From assembly GCA_002313895.1 (NCBI GenBank), contig DCAW01000033.1, positions 7,216 to 35,099 of the forward strand: a stretch of DNA of 27,884 bases, written 5' to 3'. Positions 1-6,944 of the stretch are shown here, piece after piece. Positions within the stretch are counted from its first letter, which is position 1. Each line of letters begins with the position of its first letter. Source of the DNA: Dehalococcoidia bacterium UBA1123. Its GTDB lineage: Bacteria; Chloroflexota; Dehalococcoidia; Lucifugimonadales; UBA1123. The position numbers and the translations under genes were made by a program. The notes under the pieces were generated by a model that ran no database searches, had not been told where the DNA came from, and saw only the letters and a list, made by a program, of their open reading frames with translations.

Positions 1-1154
1 CCGGGCAGTCCTGGAGCGGTCGGCTGTGGGACTGAAGCCACGGGTTCAGGCGTCGGCTCAGGCGTCGGCGTCGGCTCTGCTGTCGGCTCAGGTGTGGGAG
101 TCGGAACCACCTGAACAGGAGTGCCTGGCGCAAGCGTGTAAGTGGCCATAAGTTGGGCCTCTACATGCGCTTGAGCCGCTCCGCCCTCGCTGGCCCCGCT
201 ACCGACCGTGCCATCACCGTCTGCATCGAATCCGTTTCTGGCGGCGATCAGTGTGCTTACTACGGTTCTACCGCCTGGACCAACGAATATCTTGGCCAAC
301 TGCAAGTTGGACGTGCCGATAACGTTGAGAGCAATGTCCCGGGCTTCATTGGCCCAGTTCTCGACGTTGGCGCCACTGGCTTCGACCAGCAGAGCGTGTT
401 CGCCTATGACCGTATCGTCAGGAACGGCGGTGGCGGCAAATGCGCCATGTTTGCTGTCCTGAGCGTGAACTATGACTCCGATGCCGTCGCCCGGGTCGCT
501 GAACGAAGCGTCGTAGTTGGCTCCCTCTGCGCCTTCAATCACGTTGATGACATGGTGCATATGGTTCCGCACGTCTTCAATAGTGTCGGAGGCAGCAGCC
601 AACTCGGCGTGTTGTATCGCAATATCCAACTGAGCCTCGAGGTTGGTTATGATCCCAACGCCGGAACCAGAAGGCCAATCAGACAGCAAGTGCCGGATGT
701 GGGCAATACCGTCCAACGGGACGGAGTAACCGAAAGCCACATTACTCGAAGAGCCAGGGTCATCGTCTGGGACCGACTCTACGGTAATTACGAACGTATT
801 GAACCCGGCTATAAGGTTCTCGCCAGTGTACCCTTCAGAAGCGCTACCGAAGGTGTGCGAGATGGATCCGTCGATGGCGACCGTCATAATGCCGACGCTC
901 ATCTCCGCTTCTCCATCATCGGATACCAGCCAGCCCTCATAGGCAGTGCCTTCTGCGGGCGGAGTAATGTCAGTCATCGAAGTCGTGATGCTATCGCTAA
1001 GGGATTGATCATCCCATATGACCGCTGTACCTGTTCCTGCTGGCGCATCTGCCGAAATCAACACGGCCTGTGGTGGTGTTTGAGCCTCCACAGCTACAGG
1101 CACGGCTAACAGGGTCAAGAGGGCCAAGAGAAGAATGAATTTAGATCTGGGCAT
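1..1154 (-). CDS. Secreted protein with HHVINVIEG-type domain and Pro/Thr-rich tail (3' end outside window)
   Basis: I translated this by hand from ATG at 1154 and found 384 open codons with no stop before the window edge, so the C-terminus is missing. A strong Shine-Dalgarno (AAAGGAGGGG) lies about 10 nt before the ATG. Residues 1-24 are a signal peptide: a basic start, a Leu-rich core, and likely cleavage after VEA. The middle holds HHVINVIEG followed by DPGDG, which resembles a repeated domain I recall from secreted Chloroflexota proteins encoded beside ECF sigma / RskA-like anti-sigma pairs. From about residue 350 it becomes a (PT/PE)P-rich linker of the kind that spaces a domain from the cell surface. 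It lies downstream of the anti-sigma and sigma genes in the same direction, so it is probably their target. Its substrate or role is unknown. Unlike its two regulators, it shows no lesion. Confidence 0.75.
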   Translation of the reverse strand, partial: MPRSKFILLLALLTLLAVPVAVEAQTPPQAVLISADAPAGTGTAVIWDDQSLSDSITTSMTDITPPAEGTAYEGWLVSDDGEAEMSVGIMTVAIDGSISHTFGSASEGYTGENLIAGFNTFVITVESVPDDDPGSSSNVAFGYSVPLDGIAHIRHLLSDWPSGSGVGIITNLEAQLDIAIQHAELAAASDTIEDVRNHMHHVINVIEGAEGANYDASFSDPGDGIGVIVHAQDSKHGAFAATAVPDDTVIGEHALLVEASGANVENWANEARDIALNVIGTSNLQLAKIFVGPGGRTVVSTLIAARNGFDADGDGTVGSGASEGGAAQAHVEAQLMATYTLAPGTPVQVVPTPTPEPTAEPTPTPEPTPEPVASVPQPTAPGLP

Positions 1155-1297
1155 ACTAAACGTCTCCCCTCCTTTAGTTGGACAAAGATTGGACGCCAAA
1201 ATCGCAGCGGAAACAGGAGGATTTCACGCCGTACTTACCCTACCACAAGGCATTAGTCTCGCATAGGCCTTGTGAGACGAAGTTTACGGCAAATTGA

Positions 1298-2128
1298 CTA
1301 AAGATCGCCCTTCAGAATATTTACCCCTGTCGGGTCGACACTGCCTCCAGCAGGTTCTATCGTGATACCCGCCGCCTCGAACTCCCAAAAAGGAGCCACG
1401 GGTATAATAACAGTCTGACCGTATCCCGTCGAGTCCACGGTGAACCACCCTGGATTGTACTTGGCTCGCCCCTTCATCAGCCAGACCTGGTAAACCTTGT
1501 CGGCGGGCAGGAGAGGAAGGTCAACAACTAAGAGGAGGGCATTGGTGCCCGTCTGGGACACCATCATCACTCCACGCGCAGATGTCCAAGCGCCAGTCCT
1601 TTCGAGAAGGCTGACTGTCGAGCCAGGGTTGGCGGACATCAGCGGCGGTTTGTAGGTCATATCCTGTTGGGTTTTGATAGCTGCCATGACCTCAGCTTCC
1701 CGCTGTTCTGCGGCCCGTAACTGATCCGTCAGGTCATTGTTGGTCTGGGCCACCGAGTTGAGACGGTCGTTGAACCAGACCCTTCCAAACACGACTCCTA
1801 AAATCAGGGCCTATGCCAAGGCCTTGGCCACGTGGGGCATAAAGGCCTGGCTGAAACCACGCCCAAACGCTTCGGCCTGCATTATGATCCGCGACGCCAA
1901 CCGTCCATATCGCTCCACGCGCTTGAACAGCTTGCGGCTCACTTCACATGGCACCTCAAGTTGAGGCAATTCAAAGGCAAAACTCGCCACCGTCTGGTCG
2001 TCACTGTGCAGCGCGACGCTGCATGCGCCGCATGACTCCAGACGCGAGTCCATCAACCGCCTCTCCCTCTCGTCTATGGTTCCAAGAAGATAAGGAACGA
2101 ACAGTTCCTCAGCATCTCTACAGTCCAT
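1298..2128 (-). pseudogene. RskA-like anti-sigma factor, interrupted by an in-frame amber codon
   Basis: Two open frames, about 2128-1814 and 1810-1298, lie in the same reading frame and are separated only by TAG at 1811-1813. Read through, they give one protein. An N-terminal zinc-finger-like anti-sigma domain (MDCRDAEELF start; LESCGAC motif) leads to a membrane segment around ALILGVVFG. A short coiled region follows, then a C-terminal RskA domain with VYQVWLMKG and PAGGSVDPTG. The stop sits exactly at the start of the membrane helix, so a truncated product would lose its anchor and sensor half. The usual HxxxCxxC ligand set is also damaged: the His position holds Arg (RLESCGAC). The start at 2128 overlaps the sigma stop (2118-2120) by 11 bases, the normal arrangement for such pairs. 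In this family the intact protein holds an ECF sigma factor at the membrane. Decay is likely, though a single sequencing error could explain the stop. Confidence 0.8.
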
Positions 2129-2717
2129 ACTCCGCCGACTCCTGCCTCGTGGGGCCAATGGCGCCCCTGAGTTTTTTGATCGCCAATCTCATTCTCGTCT
2201 TCACTGTTCCCAGAAGTTGGTCCAACTTCCGAGCGATTCGGAGTGGGTGCACCCTCCAAAATGCGCCAGAATCACGACCTCGCGCTGTTCAGGGCGCAGG
2301 ATCGTCAGGGCTTTCTTTAGGTGGCTGGACTCAAACTGGGCCGTAGCATACTCCGTCGGATCATCTGAGCGCGACTCTGTCGGCCTCTGGTTCATATCGA
2401 CGCCGTGCTAGATGCGCGTCTGATCTCTGCGACGCTTGCGAAGTTCGTCTATCGCCCTGTGGTGGGCGATGGTGAACAACCATGCTGTGACACTGCCACG
2501 GTTGGATTTGTAGCTGCCTCCCCGACGCCATACGTTGAAGAAGGTCCTGAGTCACCTCCTCTGAGGCGCCCGGGTCTCTGAGCAGGTGCATGGCCAAGGA
2601 GCACACAGGGCCGGAATATCGAGTGTACAACGCTTCCAGAGACCCACGATCCTTGTTCGCTATGGACTCCAGAAGTCGTTTGTCTTCCAGTTCTACATAA
2701 TTCGTCGAACGCACCAA
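2118..2717 (-). pseudogene. ECF sigma factor (sigma-70 family), two frameshifts and one amber stop
   Basis: The pieces rebuild a typical ECF sigma factor of about 200 residues. Region 2 starts near SLEALYTRYSGPVCSLAMHL and continues as FFNVWRRGGSY and AWLFTIAHHRAIDELRKRRR. After a linker, region 4 reads LTILRPEQREVVILAHFGG, then ARKLDQLLGTVKTRMRLAIK. The pieces are in different frames. The first frameshift lies near 2538-2546 (QDL to FFNVW). An in-frame TAG lies at 2408-2410, between regions 2 and 4. A second frameshift lies near 2235-2241, where one missing A breaks HSE-I-ARKL. The reading ends at TAG 2118-2120, overlapping the anti-sigma start. The longest open frame begins at TTG 2715-2717 with no convincing ribosome-binding site. 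Three lesions in one short gene make a functional product very unlikely. Confidence 0.88.
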
Positions 2718-3105
2718 ATGTGGCTCAACCGCGTCAACGCCAGTCTGTTGAGTATTATACGTCGGTTGCCGTCAATACAGATTTTAGTCAATTAACCACC
2801 TCCGAAGCAGTTACGTGACAAATTAAAGTGTGTCCTGTACGTTACTCGCCGCTTTGATGACACGTTAATCACAAAAGGTTCCTTTGGAGTCAACAACCGC
2901 CTGACCCATTATCTGTCGCTCTCCTGACGCGAGCCGATGTTATAATTCGTCGGGTCAGCCATGTTAGAAACCTCTACTTGAGACGTATAATGGTCTGAGC
3001 CTCCAAAAAGTTACTATTCTCTATATATTTGTTGGAATCGCAGGGTAACCAAATCGGGTTTCACGCCCCGGAATATTTGACGAATTATACGGTTGTGACC
3101 AACCG
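2718..3105. other. Intergenic region between the sigma pseudogene and rsmG
   Basis: This 388-base gap between divergent genes is A/T-richer than its neighbours and has no convincing ORF. It contains several GTTAC/GTTAA words (2811, 2842, 2864), two TATAAT hexamers (2941, 2986) and a TATATAT run near 3020. No tRNA or structured RNA was recognised. It presumably held the promoter of the sigma operon and now serves rsmG. Confidence 0.5.
2938..2946 (+). promoter_or_regulatory. Extended -10 promoter element, candidate for rsmG
   Basis: TGTTATAAT matches the extended -10 consensus TGnTATAAT exactly. No good -35 hexamer lies 16-18 bases upstream, which extended -10 promoters tolerate. It would give a leader of about 150 nt before rsmG. 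A second TATAAT at 2986-2991 is an alternative without the TGn extension. Confidence 0.4.
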
Positions 3106-3849
3106 ATGCAGGGAGATGATTTGCTTGAGATAGCTTTCCCGGACATTCTTAAGCGCGAAATAGGCCATTTAGGTATCGAATTAAGTCTTGCACAGCTAGA
3201 GCAATTCCAGAGATACTACTACGAATTAAATGAATGGAACTCGCGAGTCAACCTGACATCTGTGACTGAATGGGAGGATGTTCAGTCGAGGCACTACTTG
3301 GATTCGCTGACAGTGGCGTTGGTGATTCCGAAGGCAGTCCTCGGTTCTGGGCGATTCGTGGATGTTGGCAGTGGGGGCGGGTTCCCGGGAGTGCCTTTGT
3401 TATTAGCCTTCCCAGGGATGAAAGGGACGTTGATAGAAGCCACCGGCAAAAAAACCGCGTTCTTAGAACATCTCAAGGATTCGCTAGGGCTGGAAGGACT
3501 GGAGGTTTTGAATGGCAGGGCTGAAACTCTGGCTCATGATCCGGCCTTGCGTGAGAGCTTCGACATCGTTCTGGCCCGCTCTATCTCTGGGATGGCAGCT
3601 TTGGCTGAGATGACCCTGCCCTTTTGTCGCACCGGAGGTCTGTTGGTGGCCCACAAAGGTCACAATATTGAAGACGAGTTGACAGCAGCGGCCAACGCGA
3701 TCGCCGTCACAGGCGGAGCCTTGAAAGAGGTGCGGCCTGTCTCCCTCGAAGGTCTCAGTCAGCGCAATCTGGTGGTGGTAGAAAAGGTTTCAGAAACACC
3801 GGAACGCTACCCGCGAAGGCCCGGAATGCCATCCAAAAACCCTCTTTGA
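3106..3849 (+). CDS. rsmG: 16S rRNA (guanine-527-N7) methyltransferase RsmG (GidB)
   Basis: A 247-residue protein with the full RsmG signature. NEWNSRVNLTSV (residues 42-53) and RHYLDSL (62-68) are followed by the SAM-binding loop DVGSGGGFPG (86-95), IEATGKKTAFL, and LARSISGMAALAEM. It methylates N7 of G527 in 16S rRNA in the cytosol; loss of the enzyme gives low-level streptomycin resistance in known bacteria. The start is uncertain. ATG 3106 has no Shine-Dalgarno, but TTG at 3121, five codons in, sits 5 nt after GGGAG (3111-3115) and may be the real start. Only about 60 bases, and possibly 10, separate its stop from the next gene, so the two probably share a transcript. Length and motifs are normal and no lesion is seen. 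Confidence 0.95.
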   Translation: MQGDDLLEIAFPDILKREIGHLGIELSLAQLEQFQRYYYELNEWNSRVNLTSVTEWEDVQSRHYLDSLTVALVIPKAVLGSGRFVDVGSGGGFPGVPLLLAFPGMKGTLIEATGKKTAFLEHLKDSLGLEGLEVLNGRAETLAHDPALRESFDIVLARSISGMAALAEMTLPFCRTGGLLVAHKGHNIEDELTAAANAIAVTGGALKEVRPVSLEGLSQRNLVVVEKVSETPERYPRRPGMPSKNPL

Positions 3850-3913
3850 AATACAACGAATGACACCGCCTGAGCATCGCGTTGAGGATGCCTTGTCAGG
3901 CCAAGGTCAGCGT

Positions 3914-4957
3914 ATGACGCCTAACAACCACAAGAAATCACAATCTGTTCCCATTCGCAAGCGAATACTGTCGCTCCCGACCCTGTTGTCGTTCGGAGTG
4001 GCGGCGGCGTTTGTGTTTCTACTGGCGACCCAGTTCGATTTGGACTGGTCCGAGACCTTGAGCAACATCCGGTCGATGAACCCGTGGCTGTATCTTCTGG
4101 CGCTCCTCCTCTATTACTTGAGTTTCGTGTTCAGGGGAATGAGGTGGCGGTTGCTGGCCCTTAACGCCGTGGACACCGACGAGGAACGGGAGCGGGTTCC
4201 CTCGGCGCTTCAATGCTCGCAGGTCATCATCATCGGGTGGTTCGTCAACTCGGTCGTATGGCTCCGGCTGGGTGATGCCTACCGCGCGCTGGCATTCTCG
4301 GAGGATGCTAAAAACACTTTCTCATGGAGTCTGGGAACAGTTCTCGCCGAGCGAGTGTTGGATATGGCAACGGTTGCCGTGGTCTTATTCCTCAGTGTCC
4401 TGGTTCTGACAGCGACATCCGACCTGCCGGTGTCCCAGTTCATAATCGTCATGGCATTTGTGGTGGCTTTCGGGGTCCTCACCATAATCCTCATAATCCT
4501 CTCAATGCGCCTGTACGGTTCCAAGGTAACCAGGTTCTTGCCGAGCAGATTGGAAGGGCCATATAAAAGGTTCCAGCAGGGAACGTTGGGCAGCTTTAAA
4601 TCGCAACTGCCGTACATGCTCATTCTTGGACTCGCTGGGTGGCTGTTGGAGATGGCCCGGCTGTATTTCGTAGTGCAGGCGTTGGGTTTGGATATTGGGT
4701 TGGCTCTAATCCCTGTGGTGGCCCTGGGACACGCGATTCTCAGCACCGTTCCCACCCCCGGAGGCGCCGGCGCCGTGGAACCTGGAATGACCGGATTGCT
4801 GTTGCTGAGCCTCGACAGGTCCAACGCCGTATCGGTGGCAATAGTGGACCGTTCCATAACCTACGTCAGCGTCATCGTTATCGGCGGGTTGATCTTCCTG
4901 CTGCGTCACGTAATGCAGATGAGGTCGAGCAGCAAAGAGACCTCGGTCGCGACCTGA
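3914..4957 (+). CDS. Flippase-like integral membrane protein (LPG synthase TM / UPF0104 family)
   Basis: A polytopic membrane protein of 347 residues from ATG 3914, or 365 from the upstream ATG at 3860. I prefer 3914 because AAGG lies about 8 nt before it, while 3860 has no ribosome-binding site and adds a polar, unconserved tail. After a basic N-terminus there are about eight hydrophobic segments. The family hallmark PTPGGAGAVE lies near residues 280-290 of the 347-residue form, and RGMRWRLLA follows the second helix. The family (PF03706 / TIGR00374) includes the membrane half of MprF and AglD-type proteins and is thought to move or bind lipid-linked molecules. There is no attached synthase domain, so the substrate cannot be named. 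It lies immediately after rsmG in the same direction. Confidence 0.82.
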   Translation: MTPNNHKKSQSVPIRKRILSLPTLLSFGVAAAFVFLLATQFDLDWSETLSNIRSMNPWLYLLALLLYYLSFVFRGMRWRLLALNAVDTDEERERVPSALQCSQVIIIGWFVNSVVWLRLGDAYRALAFSEDAKNTFSWSLGTVLAERVLDMATVAVVLFLSVLVLTATSDLPVSQFIIVMAFVVAFGVLTIILIILSMRLYGSKVTRFLPSRLEGPYKRFQQGTLGSFKSQLPYMLILGLAGWLLEMARLYFVVQALGLDIGLALIPVVALGHAILSTVPTPGGAGAVEPGMTGLLLLSLDRSNAVSVAIVDRSITYVSVIVIGGLIFLLRHVMQMRSSSKETSVAT

Positions 4958-5078
4958 CCTCTCTGCCCAGTCCCTTCTCATGAATCATGGACATTGCGCC
5001 CCTCGATCAGCGTTCCAGAGGGCACAGACTCGCCCGCTAAGATAAGGTTGTCCGATATCTACGAGTCATTGTGGTCGT

Positions 5079-5110
5079 TGTTTTGCTCCAGAATTATTCT
5101 GAACAAAACA
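5079..5110. promoter_or_regulatory. Two-tier palindrome upstream of the RdhA-like gene (candidate operator)
   Basis: Outer arms TGTTTTG (5079-5085) and CAAAACA (5104-5110) enclose inner arms CAGAAT (5089-5094) and ATTCTG (5096-5101). All are exact complements around a one-base centre. The centre lies about 80 bases upstream of the start predicted from the promoter at 5141-5169, a position suited to an activator. It could instead be a weak terminator for the gene ending at 4957, but no T-tract follows. Confidence 0.5.
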
Positions 5111-5140
5111 GACAGCAACGCAATTCATGCAATTTTGTGG

Positions 5141-5169
5141 TTGACTTGATTTAAGAAAAAGCGTAAGCT
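5141..5169 (+). promoter_or_regulatory. Sigma-70-type promoter for the RdhA-like gene
   Basis: TTGACT (5141-5146) matches the -35 consensus at five of six bases. A 17-base spacer follows, then TAAGCT (5164-5169), a weak -10 element. The predicted start near 5176 leaves a leader of about 28 nt containing the Shine-Dalgarno at 5188-5196. Confidence 0.45.
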
Positions 5170-5203
5170 TCGCCCCATAACTTTGCTAAAGGGGGGATTC
5201 CTT

Positions 5204-6460
5204 ATGCTCAAAGAAGTGCATCACGTTGTAAGCCGACCTGGAAGGGTTCACGAGGACCCTGAATACGACATTGCCGTGCCGGATGCCCTCCTTACTGAGC
5301 CAGGCATTCGCCAAGATTTAGAGGATGTCTCATTCTATAGCCGAGTGTACCCTCTGGAGACCCAGAACATCGAAAAGGCCGCGGACCGAGAGTGGGTCTG
5401 GACAGTGTATGAGCCTGACCTCCGCGAATATAGGCTCAAACACGATGAGATCAACGAGCCTCTGGTCCAGGCCGCCTCCACATCGGGCGACCTTCAGCCA
5501 ACTACCGCCCCGGTTCCTGGCGCCGATATCACTGAAGCTATCCGCATCAAAGCCCGCGAGTTGGGATTTGGCGAAGTCGGATTCACCAAGTACAACCGCA
5601 AATACACCTATGCCAGCAAAAAAGGCTGGGTGAAATATGAACACGCAATATGCCTAGCTCTGGAACAGGATTACCGTCAGACCCAGACAATCCCCAGCCT
5701 TGAGGCCGAGTTCACCCACTTCGGCACCTACGAAGACGAAGGCGCGTTGGCGATTGACCTTGCAGCTTTCATCCGTGATGAACTTGGCTACCACGCTCAG
5801 ATACACAGCCCGAACGACAACAGCGCCGTTTACATTCCGATGTTCGTCGCTGCCGGCCTCGGCCAGTTGGGAGCCAATGGCCAGTTGCTGTCCCCTCACT
5901 TCGGCTCTCGTGCCCGGCTGATGATCGTCACGACCGACGGCCCCATCACCTACGATCAACCTATTGACTACGGAATCCATCAGTTCTGCCAAGAGTGCCA
6001 GGTTTGCGTGAACCGCTGCCCAGGCCGCGCGCTGGTAAAAGAGAAAGTCGTCTGGCGCGGCGTCGAGAAGAACAAGCTGATCTACGACCGCTGCCGCCCC
6101 GTCATGGCCCGGTACGAAGGATGCGCCGTCTGCATGCTGACTTGTCCGATTCAGCGATATGGCATGAAGCCCGTCATGCAGCACTACATCGACACCGACG
6201 GTGAAATTCTTGGCAAAGGCACAGACAATCTTGAGGGCTACACCCTGCGGGACAAGGGTTACTTTGGCCCCGGCAAACTGCCAAAGTTCGACCGACCGTT
6301 CTTCGATATTCCTCACGGGACCAAAGAGGACTACCTGTTTGAGAAGTTCAAGGAAAAGCTGGAGAACAGTGGCGAAACAACCACTGAAGAGGTCATGGAC
6401 TTCGCCGTCGATCTAAAGAAGATTCTGGCCGAAGGCAAGACCACCAGGGGCGACGAGTAG
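5204..6460 (+). CDS. Cytosolic reductive-dehalogenase-like (RdhA/QueG superfamily) 2x[4Fe-4S] protein
   Basis: 418 residues from ATG 5204, chosen because AAAGGGGGG (5188-5196) sits 7 nt upstream; a TTG at 5183 would add seven residues. Residues about 190-245 match the corrinoid-binding fold shared by reductive dehalogenases and epoxyqueuosine reductase: PMFVAAGLGQLGANGQLLSP, then FGSRARLMIVTTDGPI. Two ferredoxin clusters follow. Cluster 1 is C262-x2-C265-x2-C268-x3-C272-P. Cluster 2 is C297-x9-C307-x2-C310-x3-C314-P, with the long first spacing typical of RdhA. There is no twin-arginine signal, no hydrophobic leader, and no rdhB-like anchor gene beside it. It is therefore unlike respiratory PceA/TceA types and closer to soluble or catabolic ones. 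Reductive cleavage of a halogenated or related organic is plausible but unproven. QueG is less likely: the protein is longer and carries about 100 unusual N-terminal residues. Confidence 0.78.
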   Translation: MLKEVHHVVSRPGRVHEDPEYDIAVPDALLTEPGIRQDLEDVSFYSRVYPLETQNIEKAADREWVWTVYEPDLREYRLKHDEINEPLVQAASTSGDLQPTTAPVPGADITEAIRIKARELGFGEVGFTKYNRKYTYASKKGWVKYEHAICLALEQDYRQTQTIPSLEAEFTHFGTYEDEGALAIDLAAFIRDELGYHAQIHSPNDNSAVYIPMFVAAGLGQLGANGQLLSPHFGSRARLMIVTTDGPITYDQPIDYGIHQFCQECQVCVNRCPGRALVKEKVVWRGVEKNKLIYDRCRPVMARYEGCAVCMLTCPIQRYGMKPVMQHYIDTDGEILGKGTDNLEGYTLRDKGYFGPGKLPKFDRPFFDIPHGTKEDYLFEKFKEKLENSGETTTEEVMDFAVDLKKILAEGKTTRGDE

Positions 6461-6508
6461 CTAGACCTTCCCAAGACTTTGAAGATGAAGCCTAACCGCT
6501 AAATCGAT

Positions 6509-6543
6509 ATGGGGCCAGATGCCGATGACGGCGCTGGCCCCAT
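6509..6543. repeat. Strong hairpin between the RdhA-like gene and the small ORF
   Basis: ATGGGGCCAG (6509-6518) pairs perfectly with CTGGCCCCAT (6534-6543), and GCCG/CGGC extends the stem inside the loop. No T-run follows (GTCTTGCCCG), so it is not a standard intrinsic terminator. It could stabilise the 3' end of the upstream message, attenuate the next ORF, or be a protein-binding site. Confidence 0.55.
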
Positions 6544-6577
6544 GTCTTGCCCGACCTTATTCGAGAGGACCAACCCT

Positions 6578-6775
6578 ATGCCCATGTTCCAGAAAGAAAA
6601 CATCGACGCGCTGTTTGGCGAGTTGAAACGCGACTATGATGACAAGGACGAGAGCGAACAGCTTCATCGCGACGCCCATCTTGCCATCGCATACCATGAC
6701 GCCAACCGCCCCCTGCCCGAGGCCACAGACACTGTGGTTCTGGATCTCATCGAAAGGCACAAGCCTGCGGATTAG
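6578..6775 (+). CDS. Small acidic hypothetical protein downstream of the RdhA-like gene
   Basis: A 65-residue ORF that I do not recognise. I start it at ATG 6578 because GAGAGGA lies about 10 nt upstream; the same frame extends to 6509, but that extension is mostly the hairpin. The protein begins MPMFQKENIDALFGELKRDY and is very rich in Asp, Glu, His and Arg, with no membrane segment, signal or cysteine. It is predicted to be largely helical, ending in VVLDLIERHKPAD. It follows the RdhA-like gene by 117 bases in the same direction with a hairpin between them, and could be co-transcribed. A partner or accessory role is only a guess. The ribosome-binding site and the stop just before a repeat element argue that it is real. 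Confidence 0.5.
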   Translation: MPMFQKENIDALFGELKRDYDDKDESEQLHRDAHLAIAYHDANRPLPEATDTVVLDLIERHKPAD

Positions 6776-6776
6776 G

Positions 6777-6800
6777 GGTCAGGCATTCAGGTGTCAAGGG
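6777..6800. repeat. Short GGTCAGG/TTCAGG repeat after a stop codon
   Basis: GGTCAGGCATTCAGGTGTCA begins one base after the TAG of the small ORF. The same GGTCAGG-TTCAGG pair occurs twice in tandem after the ccmE stop (17322-17351), and in swapped order (TTCAGG-CAAT-GGTCAGG) after the SDR gene at about 18444-18460. Confidence 0.4.
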
Positions 6801-6817
6801 AAGCGGCCATCAGAGTT

Positions 6818-6911
6818 TGTCATTCTGAACGGACGTGAAGAATCTGGCCGCCAATATGCCAACCGTTGCCCCAAATACGGCCAGATGTTTCGTCTCGACT
6901 CAGCATGGCAC
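6818..6911. repeat. Imperfect-palindrome intergenic repeat, family A copy 1
   Basis: The left arm (6818-6850) runs from TGTCATTCTGAACGG to GAAGAATCTGGCCG. The right arm (6878-6911) is its imperfect inverse, from CGGCCAGATGTTTCG to CTCAGCATGGCA. The spacer contains CAACCGTTGCCCCA, nearly identical to CAACCGTTGTCCCA in the spacer of copy 3 (19302-19392). Copy 2 is at 18454-18543. Palindromic ends, intergenic location and lack of coding capacity suggest a REP- or MITE-like element. Confidence 0.6.
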
Positions 6912-6944
6912 ATTGGACGACGGCGGGCCCGCATTAGCGCTAGC

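Noticed and set aside
153..1109. Long plus-strand open frame of 318 codons
   Set aside because: It is the antisense shadow of the secreted protein on the minus strand, which has a signal peptide, a strong ribosome-binding site and sensible domains.
1298..2717. Recoding of TAG (for example pyrrolysine or suppressed amber) in the sigma / anti-sigma pair
   Set aside because: Frameshifts occur in the same genes, other broken genes carry TGA and TAA, and intact genes end with TAG.
2811..2868. GTTAC/GTTAA words as a second Pho-like array
   Set aside because: Spacing is 31 and 22 bases, so only one interval fits an 11-base period.
5654..6316. 220-codon minus-strand frame inside the RdhA-like gene
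   Set aside because: It is complementary to the motif-rich RdhA-like gene and has no recognisable domain or ribosome-binding site.
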